Part shown: piece by piece, positions 7,661 through 15,699 of the stretch
Numbering within the stretch: the first letter of the stretch is position 1
How the letters are laid out: the number at the start of each line of letters is the position of its first letter
Source: Planctomycetota bacterium
Lineage (GTDB): Bacteria; Planctomycetota; JAPUJT01
Assembly: GCA_027296055.1 (NCBI GenBank)
Contig: JAPUJT010000156.1
Location: 1 to 39,390, forward strand
Reading direction: 5' to 3'
Length of the DNA: 39,390 nt
The notes under the pieces: model-generated
Databases searched by the model: none
The model's input: the letters and a program-made list of their open reading frames with translations, nothing else
What the model was told of the DNA's origin: nothing
Made by a program: the position numbers and the translations under genes

Positions 7661-8433
7661 GATTCCTCCTCCGAGGTCCGTGGGACCACGATCGGTCCCC
7701 CGTCCTGGATGACCCTGACGTTCGCTCCAAAGATCCGTGCGATTTCAGCTTCGGTGATGACCTCGGCGGGAGGGCCGTCCGCCGCCACCCGTCCCTCCTT
7801 CAACGCCACGATTCGCTCGCAGAAGCGGCCGGGCAGGTTCAGATCGTGGGAGACGAGGACGATGGTTACGCCGTCGTCACGGTTCTTCCTCCGGAGCATC
7901 TCGTAGATCTCGATCTGGTGGCGCAGGTCGAGGTGGGCCGTCGGCTCGTCGAGCAGCAGCGCGGGCGTCTTCTGGGCCAGGGCCCGCGCGATGAAGGCCC
8001 GCTGCCTCTCGCCGCCCGAGATCGCGGTGATCGGACGCGAGGCCAAGGAGAGCGCATCCACCTGCTCGAGCGATTCCCGCGCAATTCGCAGGTCCTCCTC
8101 CCCCTCGAAGCCCATTCCCCAGAGGTGCGGCGCCCTTCCCAGGAGGACGACCTCCCCGACCGTGAACTCGAAGGTAACCTCCGTACTCTGTGGGACGAGG
8201 GCGACGGTGCGCGCGACATCTCGGGTACGCCATTCACCCATCGGACGATCTTCGAGGCGCACCTCTCCCTTCGCCGGCTGAAGCAGACCGAGGAGGAGCC
8301 GGAGCAGGGTGGACTTCCCCGAACCGTTCGGTCCCACGATCCCCACGAACTCCCCCCTACGGATCGAAAGGCTGAGCCCGTCGATTGCGGGCGCGCGACC
8401 GTAGGAGAACTGGATGCCTTCCGCTCGAATCAT
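7657..8433 (-). CDS. btuD: BtuD/FecE-type ABC transporter ATPase
   Basis: 258 aa. All ATPase motifs are present: Walker A GPNGSGKST (34-42), Q-loop VPQST (80-84), signature ISGGERQRAF (138-147), Walker B PALLLDEPTAHLD (157-169) and the H-loop His196 (VSHD). The signature and the LLGRAPHLW segment fit the iron-chelate/cobalamin importer ATPases. It works as a dimer on the cytoplasmic face of the FecCD-type permease. Its ATG overlaps the permease stop codon (ATGA) and its own stop overlaps the btuF start, so the three genes form a tightly coupled operon. Confidence 0.93.
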   Translation of the reverse strand: MIRAEGIQFSYGRAPAIDGLSLSIRRGEFVGIVGPNGSGKSTLLRLLLGLLQPAKGEVRLEDRPMGEWRTRDVARTVALVPQSTEVTFEFTVGEVVLLGRAPHLWGMGFEGEEDLRIARESLEQVDALSLASRPITAISGGERQRAFIARALAQKTPALLLDEPTAHLDLRHQIEIYEMLRRKNRDDGVTIVLVSHDLNLPGRFCERIVALKEGRVAADGPPAEVITEAEIARIFGANVRVIQDGGPIVVPRTSEEES

Positions 8434-9479
8434 GACGTCGCCAGCTCCGGTCTCACCTTCCGCCGGACGAGAAGGCCGATGAAGAAGGGGCCCCCGAAGA
8501 GGGCGGTGATCACGCCCACTGGAATCTCGCCCGGGGCGATCACGATCCGGGCCACCGTATCGGTGGCCACCAGGAAGATTCCGCCGGCCAGCGTGGCCGC
8601 CGGGAGGAGTAGTCGATGATCCGGGCCGAAGAGGATTCGAACCGAGTGAGGGACGATCAGGCCGACAAACCCGATGGGCCCGCAGATCGAGACAGCGACG
8701 CCGGTGAGAAGCGATGAGAGGATGAGCGCTACAAGCTTCGTTCTATCCACTCTCACTCCCAGACTGGCCGCCTGCTCTTCTCCGAGGGTGAGCAGATTCA
8801 GGCTACGCGCCATCGGGAAGATCGCCGCAGCGGCCAGGGTCATTGAGCCCGCGAGGATGCCCACTTCCCGCCAGGTCGGTGCGGCAAGTCCCCCGATGAT
8901 TCGCAGGATGATCCCCTTCGCCGCGAGGGCCTCGGAGACGGAGATGGCCAGCAGGATCCCGGCGGAGAAGAAGGAGGCCAGGATGACACCGGTCAGGATC
9001 AGGTTGAAGGTTCGGAGGCCGCCCTGAAGCCGGGTGAGCCCCAGAAGCAGCGCGAGGGCGAGAATCGCGCCGCCGAAGGCGAAGATGGGACCGGCCCAGT
9101 AGGCAGCCGCTATCCCCAGGAATCCCGGAAGGATCGCACCCGCCGACGCTCCGCTCGAAATGCCCAGTAGGTACGGTTCGGCAAGGGGATTCCTCAAGAC
9201 AGCCTGGTAGACGGCCCCGGATAGTGCCAGGGCGCCTCCCACGAGGGCCGAGAGGATCAGGCGAGGGAACCTCACTTCGCGGAAGACCGGGTGGACCGCC
9301 TCCCACCCTCCGGTCCTGGCAGCCCGGAACTGGTCGAGCAGGCTGATCGGTTCGGATCCGAGAAACGCGCCGACAAGGAGGGTCGCCACAAGGAGGACCG
9401 CTAGCCCGAGGAGGGTCGCCACCCACCTCCTCGAGGTGAGGTGACGTATCTCGGTGTCGGGATTCTCAGAGGGGCACAT
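8430..9479 (-). CDS. btuC: BtuC/FecCD family ABC transporter permease
   Basis: 349 aa with roughly ten hydrophobic segments. LSGAVYQAVLRNPLAEPYLLGISSGASAG is split over the usual FecCD coupling region, and GPIGFVGLIVPHSVR and LLPAATLAGGIFLVATDTVAR are the classic C-terminal signatures. It forms the inner-membrane channel for cobalamin or an iron chelate. The ATG at 9479 overlaps the last 14 bp of the upstream HEAT-repeat gene and has no ribosome site of its own, which points to translational coupling. The frame is open to 9524, but that part lies inside the HEAT gene. Confidence 0.92.
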   Translation of the reverse strand: MCPSENPDTEIRHLTSRRWVATLLGLAVLLVATLLVGAFLGSEPISLLDQFRAARTGGWEAVHPVFREVRFPRLILSALVGGALALSGAVYQAVLRNPLAEPYLLGISSGASAGAILPGFLGIAAAYWAGPIFAFGGAILALALLLGLTRLQGGLRTFNLILTGVILASFFSAGILLAISVSEALAAKGIILRIIGGLAAPTWREVGILAGSMTLAAAAIFPMARSLNLLTLGEEQAASLGVRVDRTKLVALILSSLLTGVAVSICGPIGFVGLIVPHSVRILFGPDHRLLLPAATLAGGIFLVATDTVARIVIAPGEIPVGVITALFGGPFFIGLLVRRKVRPELATS

Positions 9480-10959
9480 CGCGGTCGATGAACATTTTCT
9501 TGTTCTTCTCCCACCAGGCGTCAATGTTGCGCAGCGACTCGTTCCGGCGAGTGATCGTTCCGTAGGCGTCGAAAACGAACAGCCCCTTCGTCACCTGCTT
9601 CAGCTGGAGGTAGGCCGCCTGACGGCGGTGATCGTCGGATGACCGCAGAGAATCGATCAGCCACTGCACCGGATGCTTCTCGCGGCTCCGATGCCACCAG
9701 ACCTTCCAGGTCCGGACCGCTTCTTCCCTCACGTCCCGCGAATCATCCGCATGAAAGCCGTGGCGTTGCTTCGTCTTTTCGTTGAGGAACTCGACCGCGC
9801 GCTGCCTCAGCACGAGCTTGGAGCTTTCCAGCTCCACGATCGCCGCCTGGATCCTCAGCTTGAGCCAGGCGTCCCTGGTCCCCTTGCCGTTCTCCTGCCA
9901 CCACCGACGCCAGTGGATGACCGGGGCATCCGGCCTGTCGCCGGTGCGCTCGTAGACGTGATATGTCAGCCGCTCCAACGCCTCTTCGGCTTCATTGCGG
10001 ACCCGGCTATTTCGATCGGTGAGGAGTCGAAGGGCGAAGGGGACGGCACTCCGTTTTCCCAGGCTCCCCAGGGCTCGTATCGCAGCGCCTCGAACCATGC
10101 TGCGGCCGTCTTTCGAAAGTTCCTGCAGCTTCTCGATGACGCTCTCGGCGCCCAGCCTCCCACAGGCGTAAGCGGCCCACTGTCTCACCGTGGCGTCTCC
10201 ATCCCGTAGGCGGTTCGTCACCGCTTCGATGATCGTCTCTCGGTCCACGCCGATCTCGCCCAGCGTGAAGCACGCCATGGCCCTCAGAGAGGGCTCCTTG
10301 GTGCGAGTGCAGTCGATGATCCAGGTGAGGGCCTCCCGTCCACCGATCTCTTCGTACCAGACTTCCCGCGCCCTCCGGCTGTTTTCCCGGGCGATCATCC
10401 CCAGCGCAAGGGCCGCGGTGAACCCGACCTTCGGCTCCGTATCGCCGAGGAGCGGCATCAGCGGAATCACCGCCTTCACGCTCCCGATCAGGCCGAGGGC
10501 CAGGGCGGTGGCCTCGCGGGCCTGCGCTTGCGGCTGCGAAAGCGCCCTGGCCAGCACCGGCACCATGGAGCCGTCCCCCACGCTTCCCATCACCTGGCTC
10601 GCTCGGAAGCTGACCTCGGGCTCTGCCGCGATCATGACGGGGAGGAGGAGCTTCGCCGCACGGCGCTCCCCTCGAATTCGCACTTCTTCCAAGATCGAGA
10701 ATCGGACACGGACGGGGAGACGCCGATCGGTCAGTCGCTTGCAGAGTTCCGGCACGGTAAAGCGACTGAGGAGAAGGCGGGCCGCCACATAGGGGGCCTC
10801 GACGATTCCCCCATCGCCGCCTACCCCCATCTCGAGAAGCCTTGGCAGGACGCCGAAGGATGATTCGCGGCCGATCGCCCGCGCAGCAACCAGCCTGGAG
10901 GCTCGCGAGCCCCGTCCAAGTCGCTTCAGCAGCTTTTTCTCTCGAAATGGATTCGCCAT
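9466..10959 (-). CDS. HEAT-repeat protein with three WxxWW-type motifs
   Basis: 497 aa, with no signal peptide or membrane segment. From residue 20 to about 335 there are repeated 30-40 residue helical pairs typical of HEAT or PBS-lyase repeats (VRQWAAYACGRLG, MVRGAAIRALGSLG, VRNEAEEALERLT). The C-terminal third switches to a different unit seen three times: HWRRWW (349-354), TWKVWW (417-422) and NIDAWW (478-483). Each is preceded by a helix ending in LT, KT or VT. Such proteins are usually protein-binding scaffolds. The 3' end overlaps btuC by 14 bp, so the gene is transcribed and probably translated together with the importer. A role in that system is inference. I see no clear Shine-Dalgarno before the ATG; see the promoter entry. 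Confidence 0.88.
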   Translation of the reverse strand: MANPFREKKLLKRLGRGSRASRLVAARAIGRESSFGVLPRLLEMGVGGDGGIVEAPYVAARLLLSRFTVPELCKRLTDRRLPVRVRFSILEEVRIRGERRAAKLLLPVMIAAEPEVSFRASQVMGSVGDGSMVPVLARALSQPQAQAREATALALGLIGSVKAVIPLMPLLGDTEPKVGFTAALALGMIARENSRRAREVWYEEIGGREALTWIIDCTRTKEPSLRAMACFTLGEIGVDRETIIEAVTNRLRDGDATVRQWAAYACGRLGAESVIEKLQELSKDGRSMVRGAAIRALGSLGKRSAVPFALRLLTDRNSRVRNEAEEALERLTYHVYERTGDRPDAPVIHWRRWWQENGKGTRDAWLKLRIQAAIVELESSKLVLRQRAVEFLNEKTKQRHGFHADDSRDVREEAVRTWKVWWHRSREKHPVQWLIDSLRSSDDHRRQAAYLQLKQVTKGLFVFDAYGTITRRNESLRNIDAWWEKNKKMFIDRDVPL

Positions 10960-10967
10960 GCCCCGGC

Positions 10968-10996
10968 ATCCTAGTCATCCATCCGACCCCCTTCAA
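10968..10996 (-). promoter_or_regulatory. candidate sigma70-like promoter for the HEAT-btuCDF operon
   Basis: On the minus strand, TTGAAG (10991-10996) and TAGGAT (10968-10973) are 17 bp apart. The expected transcription start is only a few bases before the ATG at 10959. That would give a leaderless or nearly leaderless mRNA, which agrees with the missing ribosome site. Each box matches consensus at 4 of 6 positions, so this is a modest candidate. Confidence 0.35.
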
Positions 10997-11031
10997 GGTA
11001 AGGGCTTGATCTGGTGTGGAGAGGCGGGACA

Positions 11032-11427
11032 ATGACTCCCATGAGCGAAGTCCCGGATGAGTTCGAGGAGGAACTGCCCGAAGATCGCGCCGCAGCGACA
11101 TCCTTCTATGGCAGGGCCTGCGCCAAGTGCAATGTCCCGATCCACTACTCGTATGCCTCCGAGATCGAAGGATACTGCGGGAAGTGCACGGACACCCTGA
11201 GGAAGCGAATCCTCGACGGTCACCGATCCAACCTGGAGCGCGACCTCATCGGGGCAAAGCTCCCTGAAGAGCGTTCGGGCGGCGGACTTCGCCTCATCCT
11301 CGGCCTCTTGCTCGGCCTGATCCTCGCTTCCGCCGGCTCGATTGCCCTTGCCGAATTCAAGCCCGATCTCTGGGGCAGGATCATCGAGGTGGTGGAGGGT
11401 GTGCTGGGACGGGACGGTCCGAAGTAG
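11032..11427 (+). CDS. small membrane protein with a zinc ribbon
   Basis: 131 aa. The N-terminus is acidic (DEFEEELPED). Next comes a four-cysteine zinc ribbon, CAKC (30-33) and CGKC (49-52), with a 15-residue loop between them. A basic, charged segment precedes one membrane helix (LRLILGLLLGLILASAGSIAL, about 86-106). The ATG at 11032 has GGAGAGG 7 nt upstream; a second ATG lies at 11041. The ribbon probably faces the cytoplasm. It is transcribed divergently from the HEAT-btuCDF operon, and its last 47 bp overlap the 3' end of hpt on the other strand. I do not recognise a specific family. Confidence 0.75.
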   Translation: MTPMSEVPDEFEEELPEDRAAATSFYGRACAKCNVPIHYSYASEIEGYCGKCTDTLRKRILDGHRSNLERDLIGAKLPEERSGGGLRLILGLLLGLILASAGSIALAEFKPDLWGRIIEVVEGVLGRDGPK

Positions 11428-11953
11428 TCGGATCGTCCAGGCTCCAGAGCCCCGGTCGATTCCGGTAGTACCCCCCCAGGTCGAGTCCATACCCCACGAT
11501 GAAACGATCGGGAACCACGAAGCCCCGGTAACGGATCGGGACCTCGATTTTCCTCCGGAGCGGCTTATCGAGCAGCGAACAAAGATGTAGCTCCTTGGGA
11601 TTCCTCGCCGCGAACCTGTCGAGGAGGGTTCGCGCGGTCCTGCCGGAATCGACGATGTCCTCCACGATGATCACCGGACGGCCGCCGATCTCCGATCCCA
11701 GGTCCCGGACGATCTCCACCCTCTCGCTTCCCTCCACCCCTCCCTCGTACAAGGAGGCTTGTATGAAATCGCAGTGGACAGGGAGAGACAGCTCGCGCAC
11801 CAGGTCGGCAAAGAAGACGAACGCCCCCTGAAGGACGCATATCAGGACCGGCTCCTGTCCCTGGAAGTCCCGTGCGATCTCCGCGCCGATCTCCCGGACC
11901 TTGGATGCGATCTCGTCCGGGGAAAAAAGCGGTGTGAGCTGGGGCTCTTGCAT
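11381..11953 (-). CDS. hpt: hypoxanthine phosphoribosyltransferase
   Basis: 190 aa, cytoplasmic. It converts hypoxanthine or guanine plus PRPP to IMP or GMP. The PRPP loop VEDIVDSGRT (97-106) is exact, and VLQGAFVFFADL (40-51), DFIQASLY and FVVPDRFIVGYGLD are the other expected motifs. The C-terminus runs about 20 residues past the usual end with a proline-rich tail (PTTSDRPVPAHPPPPR). The ATG at 11953 shares one base with the TGA of the upstream HEAT+VWA gene (TGATG), and GAGGAG lies just before it, so the two are coupled. Together with punA and nupC further upstream it makes a purine salvage group. The frame is open far upstream of the ATG, but that part is a shadow of the preceding gene. 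Confidence 0.94.
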   Translation of the reverse strand: MQEPQLTPLFSPDEIASKVREIGAEIARDFQGQEPVLICVLQGAFVFFADLVRELSLPVHCDFIQASLYEGGVEGSERVEIVRDLGSEIGGRPVIIVEDIVDSGRTARTLLDRFAARNPKELHLCSLLDKPLRRKIEVPIRYRGFVVPDRFIVGYGLDLGGYYRNRPGLWSLDDPTTSDRPVPAHPPPPR

Positions 11954-13404
11954 CACTCCTCGTGGAGCCTGAAGTACCGTCCTCCCGATCCCTTCGCCAG
12001 CTCCTTCAGCAGATAGGCCTGATGCCACCTGGATGAGCCGGTGTCTATCGTGTGAATCACGACCCGTCGGATCCGGTTTCGGCGTCCCACCCGGTGAAGG
12101 ATGCGTTCGGTGAAGATCACATCCCCCCGGCTCGGCCCTCCATCCGAGAGAAGGTAGATCGTGTCCACCTCGAGATCGTCGAGGCCGGCGACGAGGGCAC
12201 CGTAGAGGTTCGTGTACCCTTTCGCCCTCTGCCTGTCGAGGAACGACCTCGCCTCGAGGCGGCTTTGTCGGTGAGCGGGCGTCGCCCGCTTCTTCCAGGA
12301 AGATACCTCGTCGCTGTAAAAGTAGATGTTGAAGAGGGCCTTCTCCGGAAGCTCGTCGATGACTCGAGACAGCTCCTTTCGGGCAAACTCGAACTTGGTC
12401 CCCCTGCCTCCCTTCTCGAGGGGGTCGCGCATGCTCCCGGAGCGATCGAGGATGAACGCGATCCGGCGCGAGACCACGGGCACTCCGTGATACCGGAGGG
12501 CGGTTCGGGTCTTGCGCGGGCTGTCCCCTTTCGGGCCGGACTCCGCCGGTCGGAACGAGTCCTCCTGCAGGGCCCACCATCGCAGCCACAGATCCGCCTC
12601 GGGCGGAAGGTCCATTCCCGTGAGCCGCATCAGCGCCTGGTAGGCATCCTCCCCTAGCCTCCCCTTCATCTCCAGAGCGGCGATGAGCGGCTCCACGGCG
12701 CTCCGATTCTTCGAGTCCCGCAAGAGCTCGATCGCGGCCGCCCGAACGGGCCAGGCCTTGTCTCTCAACGCATCCCGTCCCGCCTCGACCGCCTCCGCCC
12801 CTTCCAGACAATTGCCCGCGGCGATCACGGCGGCAACCCGGATCTGCCAGTGCCGATGCGACAACCCCTTGCGAACCCTCTTCGACGCCATCTCCGGCGC
12901 CAGCCGGGCGAAGGCGAGCAGCATGCGAGCCCGTACCCCCCCGTCCTTCTCCCGCAGCGCCTTCTCCAGATCCGCCGCCACAGACGGATCCCCGATGCGC
13001 GCCAGGGCCTCCGCTGCGGCGAGGCGGACCGCAGGGGAACGATCCTTCAGGAGGCGGAGCAGGCCTGGGGCGCCGCCAGGCGGCCGGGTGGTGTCGGCCC
13101 ACTCCGCCAGGCTGACCTTGATCTGACTCTCACCCCGTCTCATTCCCTCGTTGATCAGGTAGTCGACGGCGGGGCCGTCATCGATCTTCCCCAGGGTCAC
13201 GAAGCAGGTGTCTCGAACATAGGCGTTCGGATCCAGGAGGAGATCGGGGAGGAGTTGTGTCGCCTCCAGTCGATTCATCTCTCCTAGCCGTCGAATCGCC
13301 GCGGCCCTCACATCGGATCTGTCGGATCGGAGCCGACTCTTCAGAAGGTCGAGATCGTCCGTCTGCGGGAGGAGAGTGATCGTGAGAAGTGCTAGCCAGA
13401 TCAT
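11953..13404 (-). CDS. HEAT-repeat protein with C-terminal von Willebrand factor A domain
   Basis: 483 aa. A short hydrophobic N-terminus (MIWLALLTITLLP) suggests export. Residues 20-260 are HEAT repeats (DVRAAAIRRLGEM, AVRLAAAEALARIG, PVRAAAIELLRDS). A linker carrying LTGMDLPPEADLWLRWW (261-277) leads to the VWA domain (313-483). Its MIDAS metal site is complete: Asp320, Ser322 and Ser324 (DRSGSM), Thr398 (GYTNLY) and Asp421 (LSDGG). The protein probably binds partners in a metal-dependent way in the periplasm. It lies first behind a strong promoter and overlaps hpt by one base. The function is unknown. No clear ribosome site precedes the ATG. Confidence 0.88.
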   Translation of the reverse strand: MIWLALLTITLLPQTDDLDLLKSRLRSDRSDVRAAAIRRLGEMNRLEATQLLPDLLLDPNAYVRDTCFVTLGKIDDGPAVDYLINEGMRRGESQIKVSLAEWADTTRPPGGAPGLLRLLKDRSPAVRLAAAEALARIGDPSVAADLEKALREKDGGVRARMLLAFARLAPEMASKRVRKGLSHRHWQIRVAAVIAAGNCLEGAEAVEAGRDALRDKAWPVRAAAIELLRDSKNRSAVEPLIAALEMKGRLGEDAYQALMRLTGMDLPPEADLWLRWWALQEDSFRPAESGPKGDSPRKTRTALRYHGVPVVSRRIAFILDRSGSMRDPLEKGGRGTKFEFARKELSRVIDELPEKALFNIYFYSDEVSSWKKRATPAHRQSRLEARSFLDRQRAKGYTNLYGALVAGLDDLEVDTIYLLSDGGPSRGDVIFTERILHRVGRRNRIRRVVIHTIDTGSSRWHQAYLLKELAKGSGGRYFRLHEE

Positions 13405-13469
13405 CGGTTCATCGTGGCGTGCGCTCCCCCTCAGGAAGCGACTTGCGGAGCCGATGAGGAGATACTGAC

Positions 13470-13497
13470 ATCATAGACCGGTTTGCTGCACGGTCAA
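13470..13497 (-). promoter_or_regulatory. sigma70-like promoter for the HEAT/VWA-hpt unit
   Basis: On the minus strand TTGACC (13492-13497) and TATGAT (13470-13475) are separated by 16 bp, each with 5 of 6 consensus matches. The start of transcription would be near 13463, giving a leader of about 60 nt before the ATG at 13404. It lies in the 125-bp gap after punA, so hpt can be expressed apart from the genes upstream. Confidence 0.6.
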
Positions 13498-13529
13498 GGA
13501 CCTGGCCAAAGATCCGTCGGGAGAGCCGG

Positions 13530-14357
13530 TCAATCCGGGTCGCTATCGATCAGGCGGGCGATCAGGCGGCCGAGGCGCTTGCCGTGCAGCTCCCCCGAAG
13601 AGAGGACCTCGTCGTGGGTGACCTTGCCAGCGTGATGGCCGGCCGCCGAATTCGTGATCAGGGAGAGGCCGAGGCAGCGCGCCCCCATCTGTCGGGCAGC
13701 GATCACCTCGGGGACGGTCGACATTCCGACCGCGTCGGCCCCGAGAGCGCGCAGCATCCGGAGCTCGGCCGGGCTCTCGTAGGCGGGTCCTCGCACCCCG
13801 GCGTAGACTCCCTTCCGAAAGGGGACACTCTCCTGGCGAGCCGCGGACGCGGCCTGGCGTAGGAGGGCGGGGTCATAGGCATCTCTCATCGGTATGAACC
13901 GCGGGCCAAGACGCGGCTCGAAGGGGCCAGAGGGGCCGGTCGCCTGAAGGTTGAGATGGTCCTGGATGCCCATGATCTGCCCCGCACGCAGGCTCGGCCT
14001 GATCCCCCCTGCGGCGTTCGTGATGATCAATGTCTCGACGCCCCAGGCGATGAGAGAGCGGACGGGGAGGACAATGCTCTCGAAAGAATGCCCCTCATAG
14101 AGGTGGACCCGGCCCTCCAGGACGGCGGCCGGACGGCCCGCTATCGCCCCGATCCGCAGACGTCCCCCGTGCCCCTCGACCTTGGCGCGAGGGAAGCCAG
14201 GGATCGCGGAATATGGGATCGCCACCCCGGGTCGGTCGAGGGGAAGGGCGGAGGCGAGACCCGACCCCAGGACCACGCCGAACTTGGGCGCGATACGCCT
14301 CTTCCCCCGCCGCCGGATAGCTGCGATGGCGCGCTGGATTTTTTGCCACTCCGACAT
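13530..14357 (-). CDS. punA: purine nucleoside phosphorylase (trimeric, PNP class)
   Basis: 275 aa, cytoplasmic. It splits inosine or guanosine with phosphate to give the free base and ribose 1-phosphate. The motifs match the trimeric class: GVVLGSGL (27-34) and GHGG (62-65) for phosphate, LEGRVHLYEGH (80-90), TNAAGGI (113-119), GPAYES with the base-contacting Glu194, GADAVGMSTVPE (206-217), and LITNSAAG with catalytic Asn236. Length is normal. GAGAGG lies about 8 nt before the ATG. The start is 12 bp after the nupC stop on the same strand, which links uptake of nucleosides with their breakdown; hpt downstream would then recapture the base. Confidence 0.95.
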   Translation of the reverse strand: MSEWQKIQRAIAAIRRRGKRRIAPKFGVVLGSGLASALPLDRPGVAIPYSAIPGFPRAKVEGHGGRLRIGAIAGRPAAVLEGRVHLYEGHSFESIVLPVRSLIAWGVETLIITNAAGGIRPSLRAGQIMGIQDHLNLQATGPSGPFEPRLGPRFIPMRDAYDPALLRQAASAARQESVPFRKGVYAGVRGPAYESPAELRMLRALGADAVGMSTVPEVIAARQMGARCLGLSLITNSAAGHHAGKVTHDEVLSSGELHGKRLGRLIARLIDSDPD

Positions 14358-14369
14358 ACCCGCGTCCTC

Positions 14370-15686
14370 TCAGAGGAAAATGCCGGCGATCGTGGCCGTC
14401 ATGAACGAGGCGATCGCGCCCCCTGCCATGGCCCGCAGGCCAAACCTGGCCAGGTCCCGCCTGCGGTCCGGAGCGATCCCTCCGATCCCGCCGATCTGGA
14501 TGGCGACAGATCCGAAATTGGCGAATCCGCACAGGGCGTAGGTGGCGATGATGATCGAACGGGAGTCGAGAGAGCCGGACTCCATCTCTCGCGCCAGGGA
14601 GAGGTAGGCTACGAACTCGTTGATCGCGATCTTCTGGCCGAGGAGGTTTCCCACCGACGTCGCGTCCTTGGCAGGCACCCCCATCAGCCATGCGACGGGA
14701 CCGAACAGGAATCCGAAGATGCCCGCAAGGTCGTCCGGGCAGATGCGCAGGTCCGACCCGAGCTTTCGCCCGAGGTAGAACTCGTCGACGGCGAAATTGA
14801 CCTTGGCGATGAGGTAGTCTGCAAACGCGATCAGGGCGACGAAAGCGAGAAGCATCGCCCCCACGTTGAGGGCTAGCCTCAGCCCCTCACCGGCGCCCGT
14901 CGCTGCCGCGTCGATCAGATTTACCGTCTTTCGCTCCGGGGGCACGCCCGCGTCCCCGACGGTCGCCGGCGTCTCCGTCTCGGGCATCAGGATCTTGGAG
15001 ATCAGGAGCGCCGCCGGTGCGGACATCAGGCTCGCGGCCAGAAGATGACCCGCATCGATGCCGAACTGGACGTAGGCCACGTAGACCGACCCTGCGATCG
15101 TCGCGAATCCACCGGTCATCAACGTCATCAACTCGCTGGATGTCATCCCCTTGATGTAGGGGCGAACGACGAGGGGAGCCTCGGTCATCCCGACAAAGAC
15201 ATTGGCCGCCACCGACAGGGATTCGGCCCCGCTGGTCCTCATGGTGCGACGCATCATCCAGGCGAGACCCGAGACGAACTTCTGCATCACGCCCAGGTGA
15301 TAGAGCACCGACACGAGGGCCGAGAAGAAGATGATCGTGGGCAGCACCTGAAAGGCGAATACAAAGCCCACGGGACCACTCTTTTCTGCCAGGGAGCCGA
15401 AGATGAATCCCGCCCCCCGCTGGGTGAAGTCGAGCACGATATCCACCGCCTGGCGGGCTCCGCCGAAGATCAGCAACCCCAGGTCGGTCCGCAGGATGAT
15501 GAAGGCGAAGAGGATCTGCAGGAGAAGTCCGGAGGCGATCATCCGCCACGGGATGGGCTTCCGTCGTCCGGAGATCAGCCAGGCGATCCCGAGCAGGACG
15601 ATCAAGCCCAGTACGCCGACGAGACGGGCGGGCAACGGATACGGTTCTACAAGAGAGGTCTGAAGAAGGGCGGCCGGTTCGGCCAT
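14370..15686 (-). CDS. nupC: NupC/CNT family concentrative nucleoside transporter
   Basis: 438 aa inner-membrane protein with about ten hydrophobic segments. The CNT core is clear: FFSALVSVLYHLGVMQ, then VFVGMTEAPLVVRPY and MTLMTGGFATIAGSV around hairpin HP1. NEFVAYLSL and CGFANFGSVAIQIGGIGG are the usual second-half signatures, with the nucleoside-binding Asn/Glu positions. It imports nucleosides with protons or sodium. The start lies 13 bp after the stop of the FHA gene and the stop 12 bp before punA, so the three genes form one operon. The insert around residues 240-255 (PETETPATVGDAGVPPE) is a short cytoplasmic loop. Confidence 0.94.
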   Translation of the reverse strand: MAEPAALLQTSLVEPYPLPARLVGVLGLIVLLGIAWLISGRRKPIPWRMIASGLLLQILFAFIILRTDLGLLIFGGARQAVDIVLDFTQRGAGFIFGSLAEKSGPVGFVFAFQVLPTIIFFSALVSVLYHLGVMQKFVSGLAWMMRRTMRTSGAESLSVAANVFVGMTEAPLVVRPYIKGMTSSELMTLMTGGFATIAGSVYVAYVQFGIDAGHLLAASLMSAPAALLISKILMPETETPATVGDAGVPPERKTVNLIDAAATGAGEGLRLALNVGAMLLAFVALIAFADYLIAKVNFAVDEFYLGRKLGSDLRICPDDLAGIFGFLFGPVAWLMGVPAKDATSVGNLLGQKIAINEFVAYLSLAREMESGSLDSRSIIIATYALCGFANFGSVAIQIGGIGGIAPDRRRDLARFGLRAMAGGAIASFMTATIAGIFL

Positions 15687-15699
15687 GGTGACATTCGAG

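Noticed and set aside
10960..11031. Cobalamin riboswitch upstream of the HEAT-btuCDF operon
   Set aside because: The gap is only 72 bp, too short for a B12 element, and I see no B12-box-like sequence.
11954..13102. N-terminal extension of hpt to give a 573-residue protein
   Set aside because: The extra part is an out-of-frame reading of the HEAT/VWA gene. Hpt has a normal start at 11953 with a ribosome site.
13405..13529. Small gene between punA and the HEAT/VWA gene
   Set aside because: No frame with a start and ribosome site; the stretch is explained by a promoter and leader.
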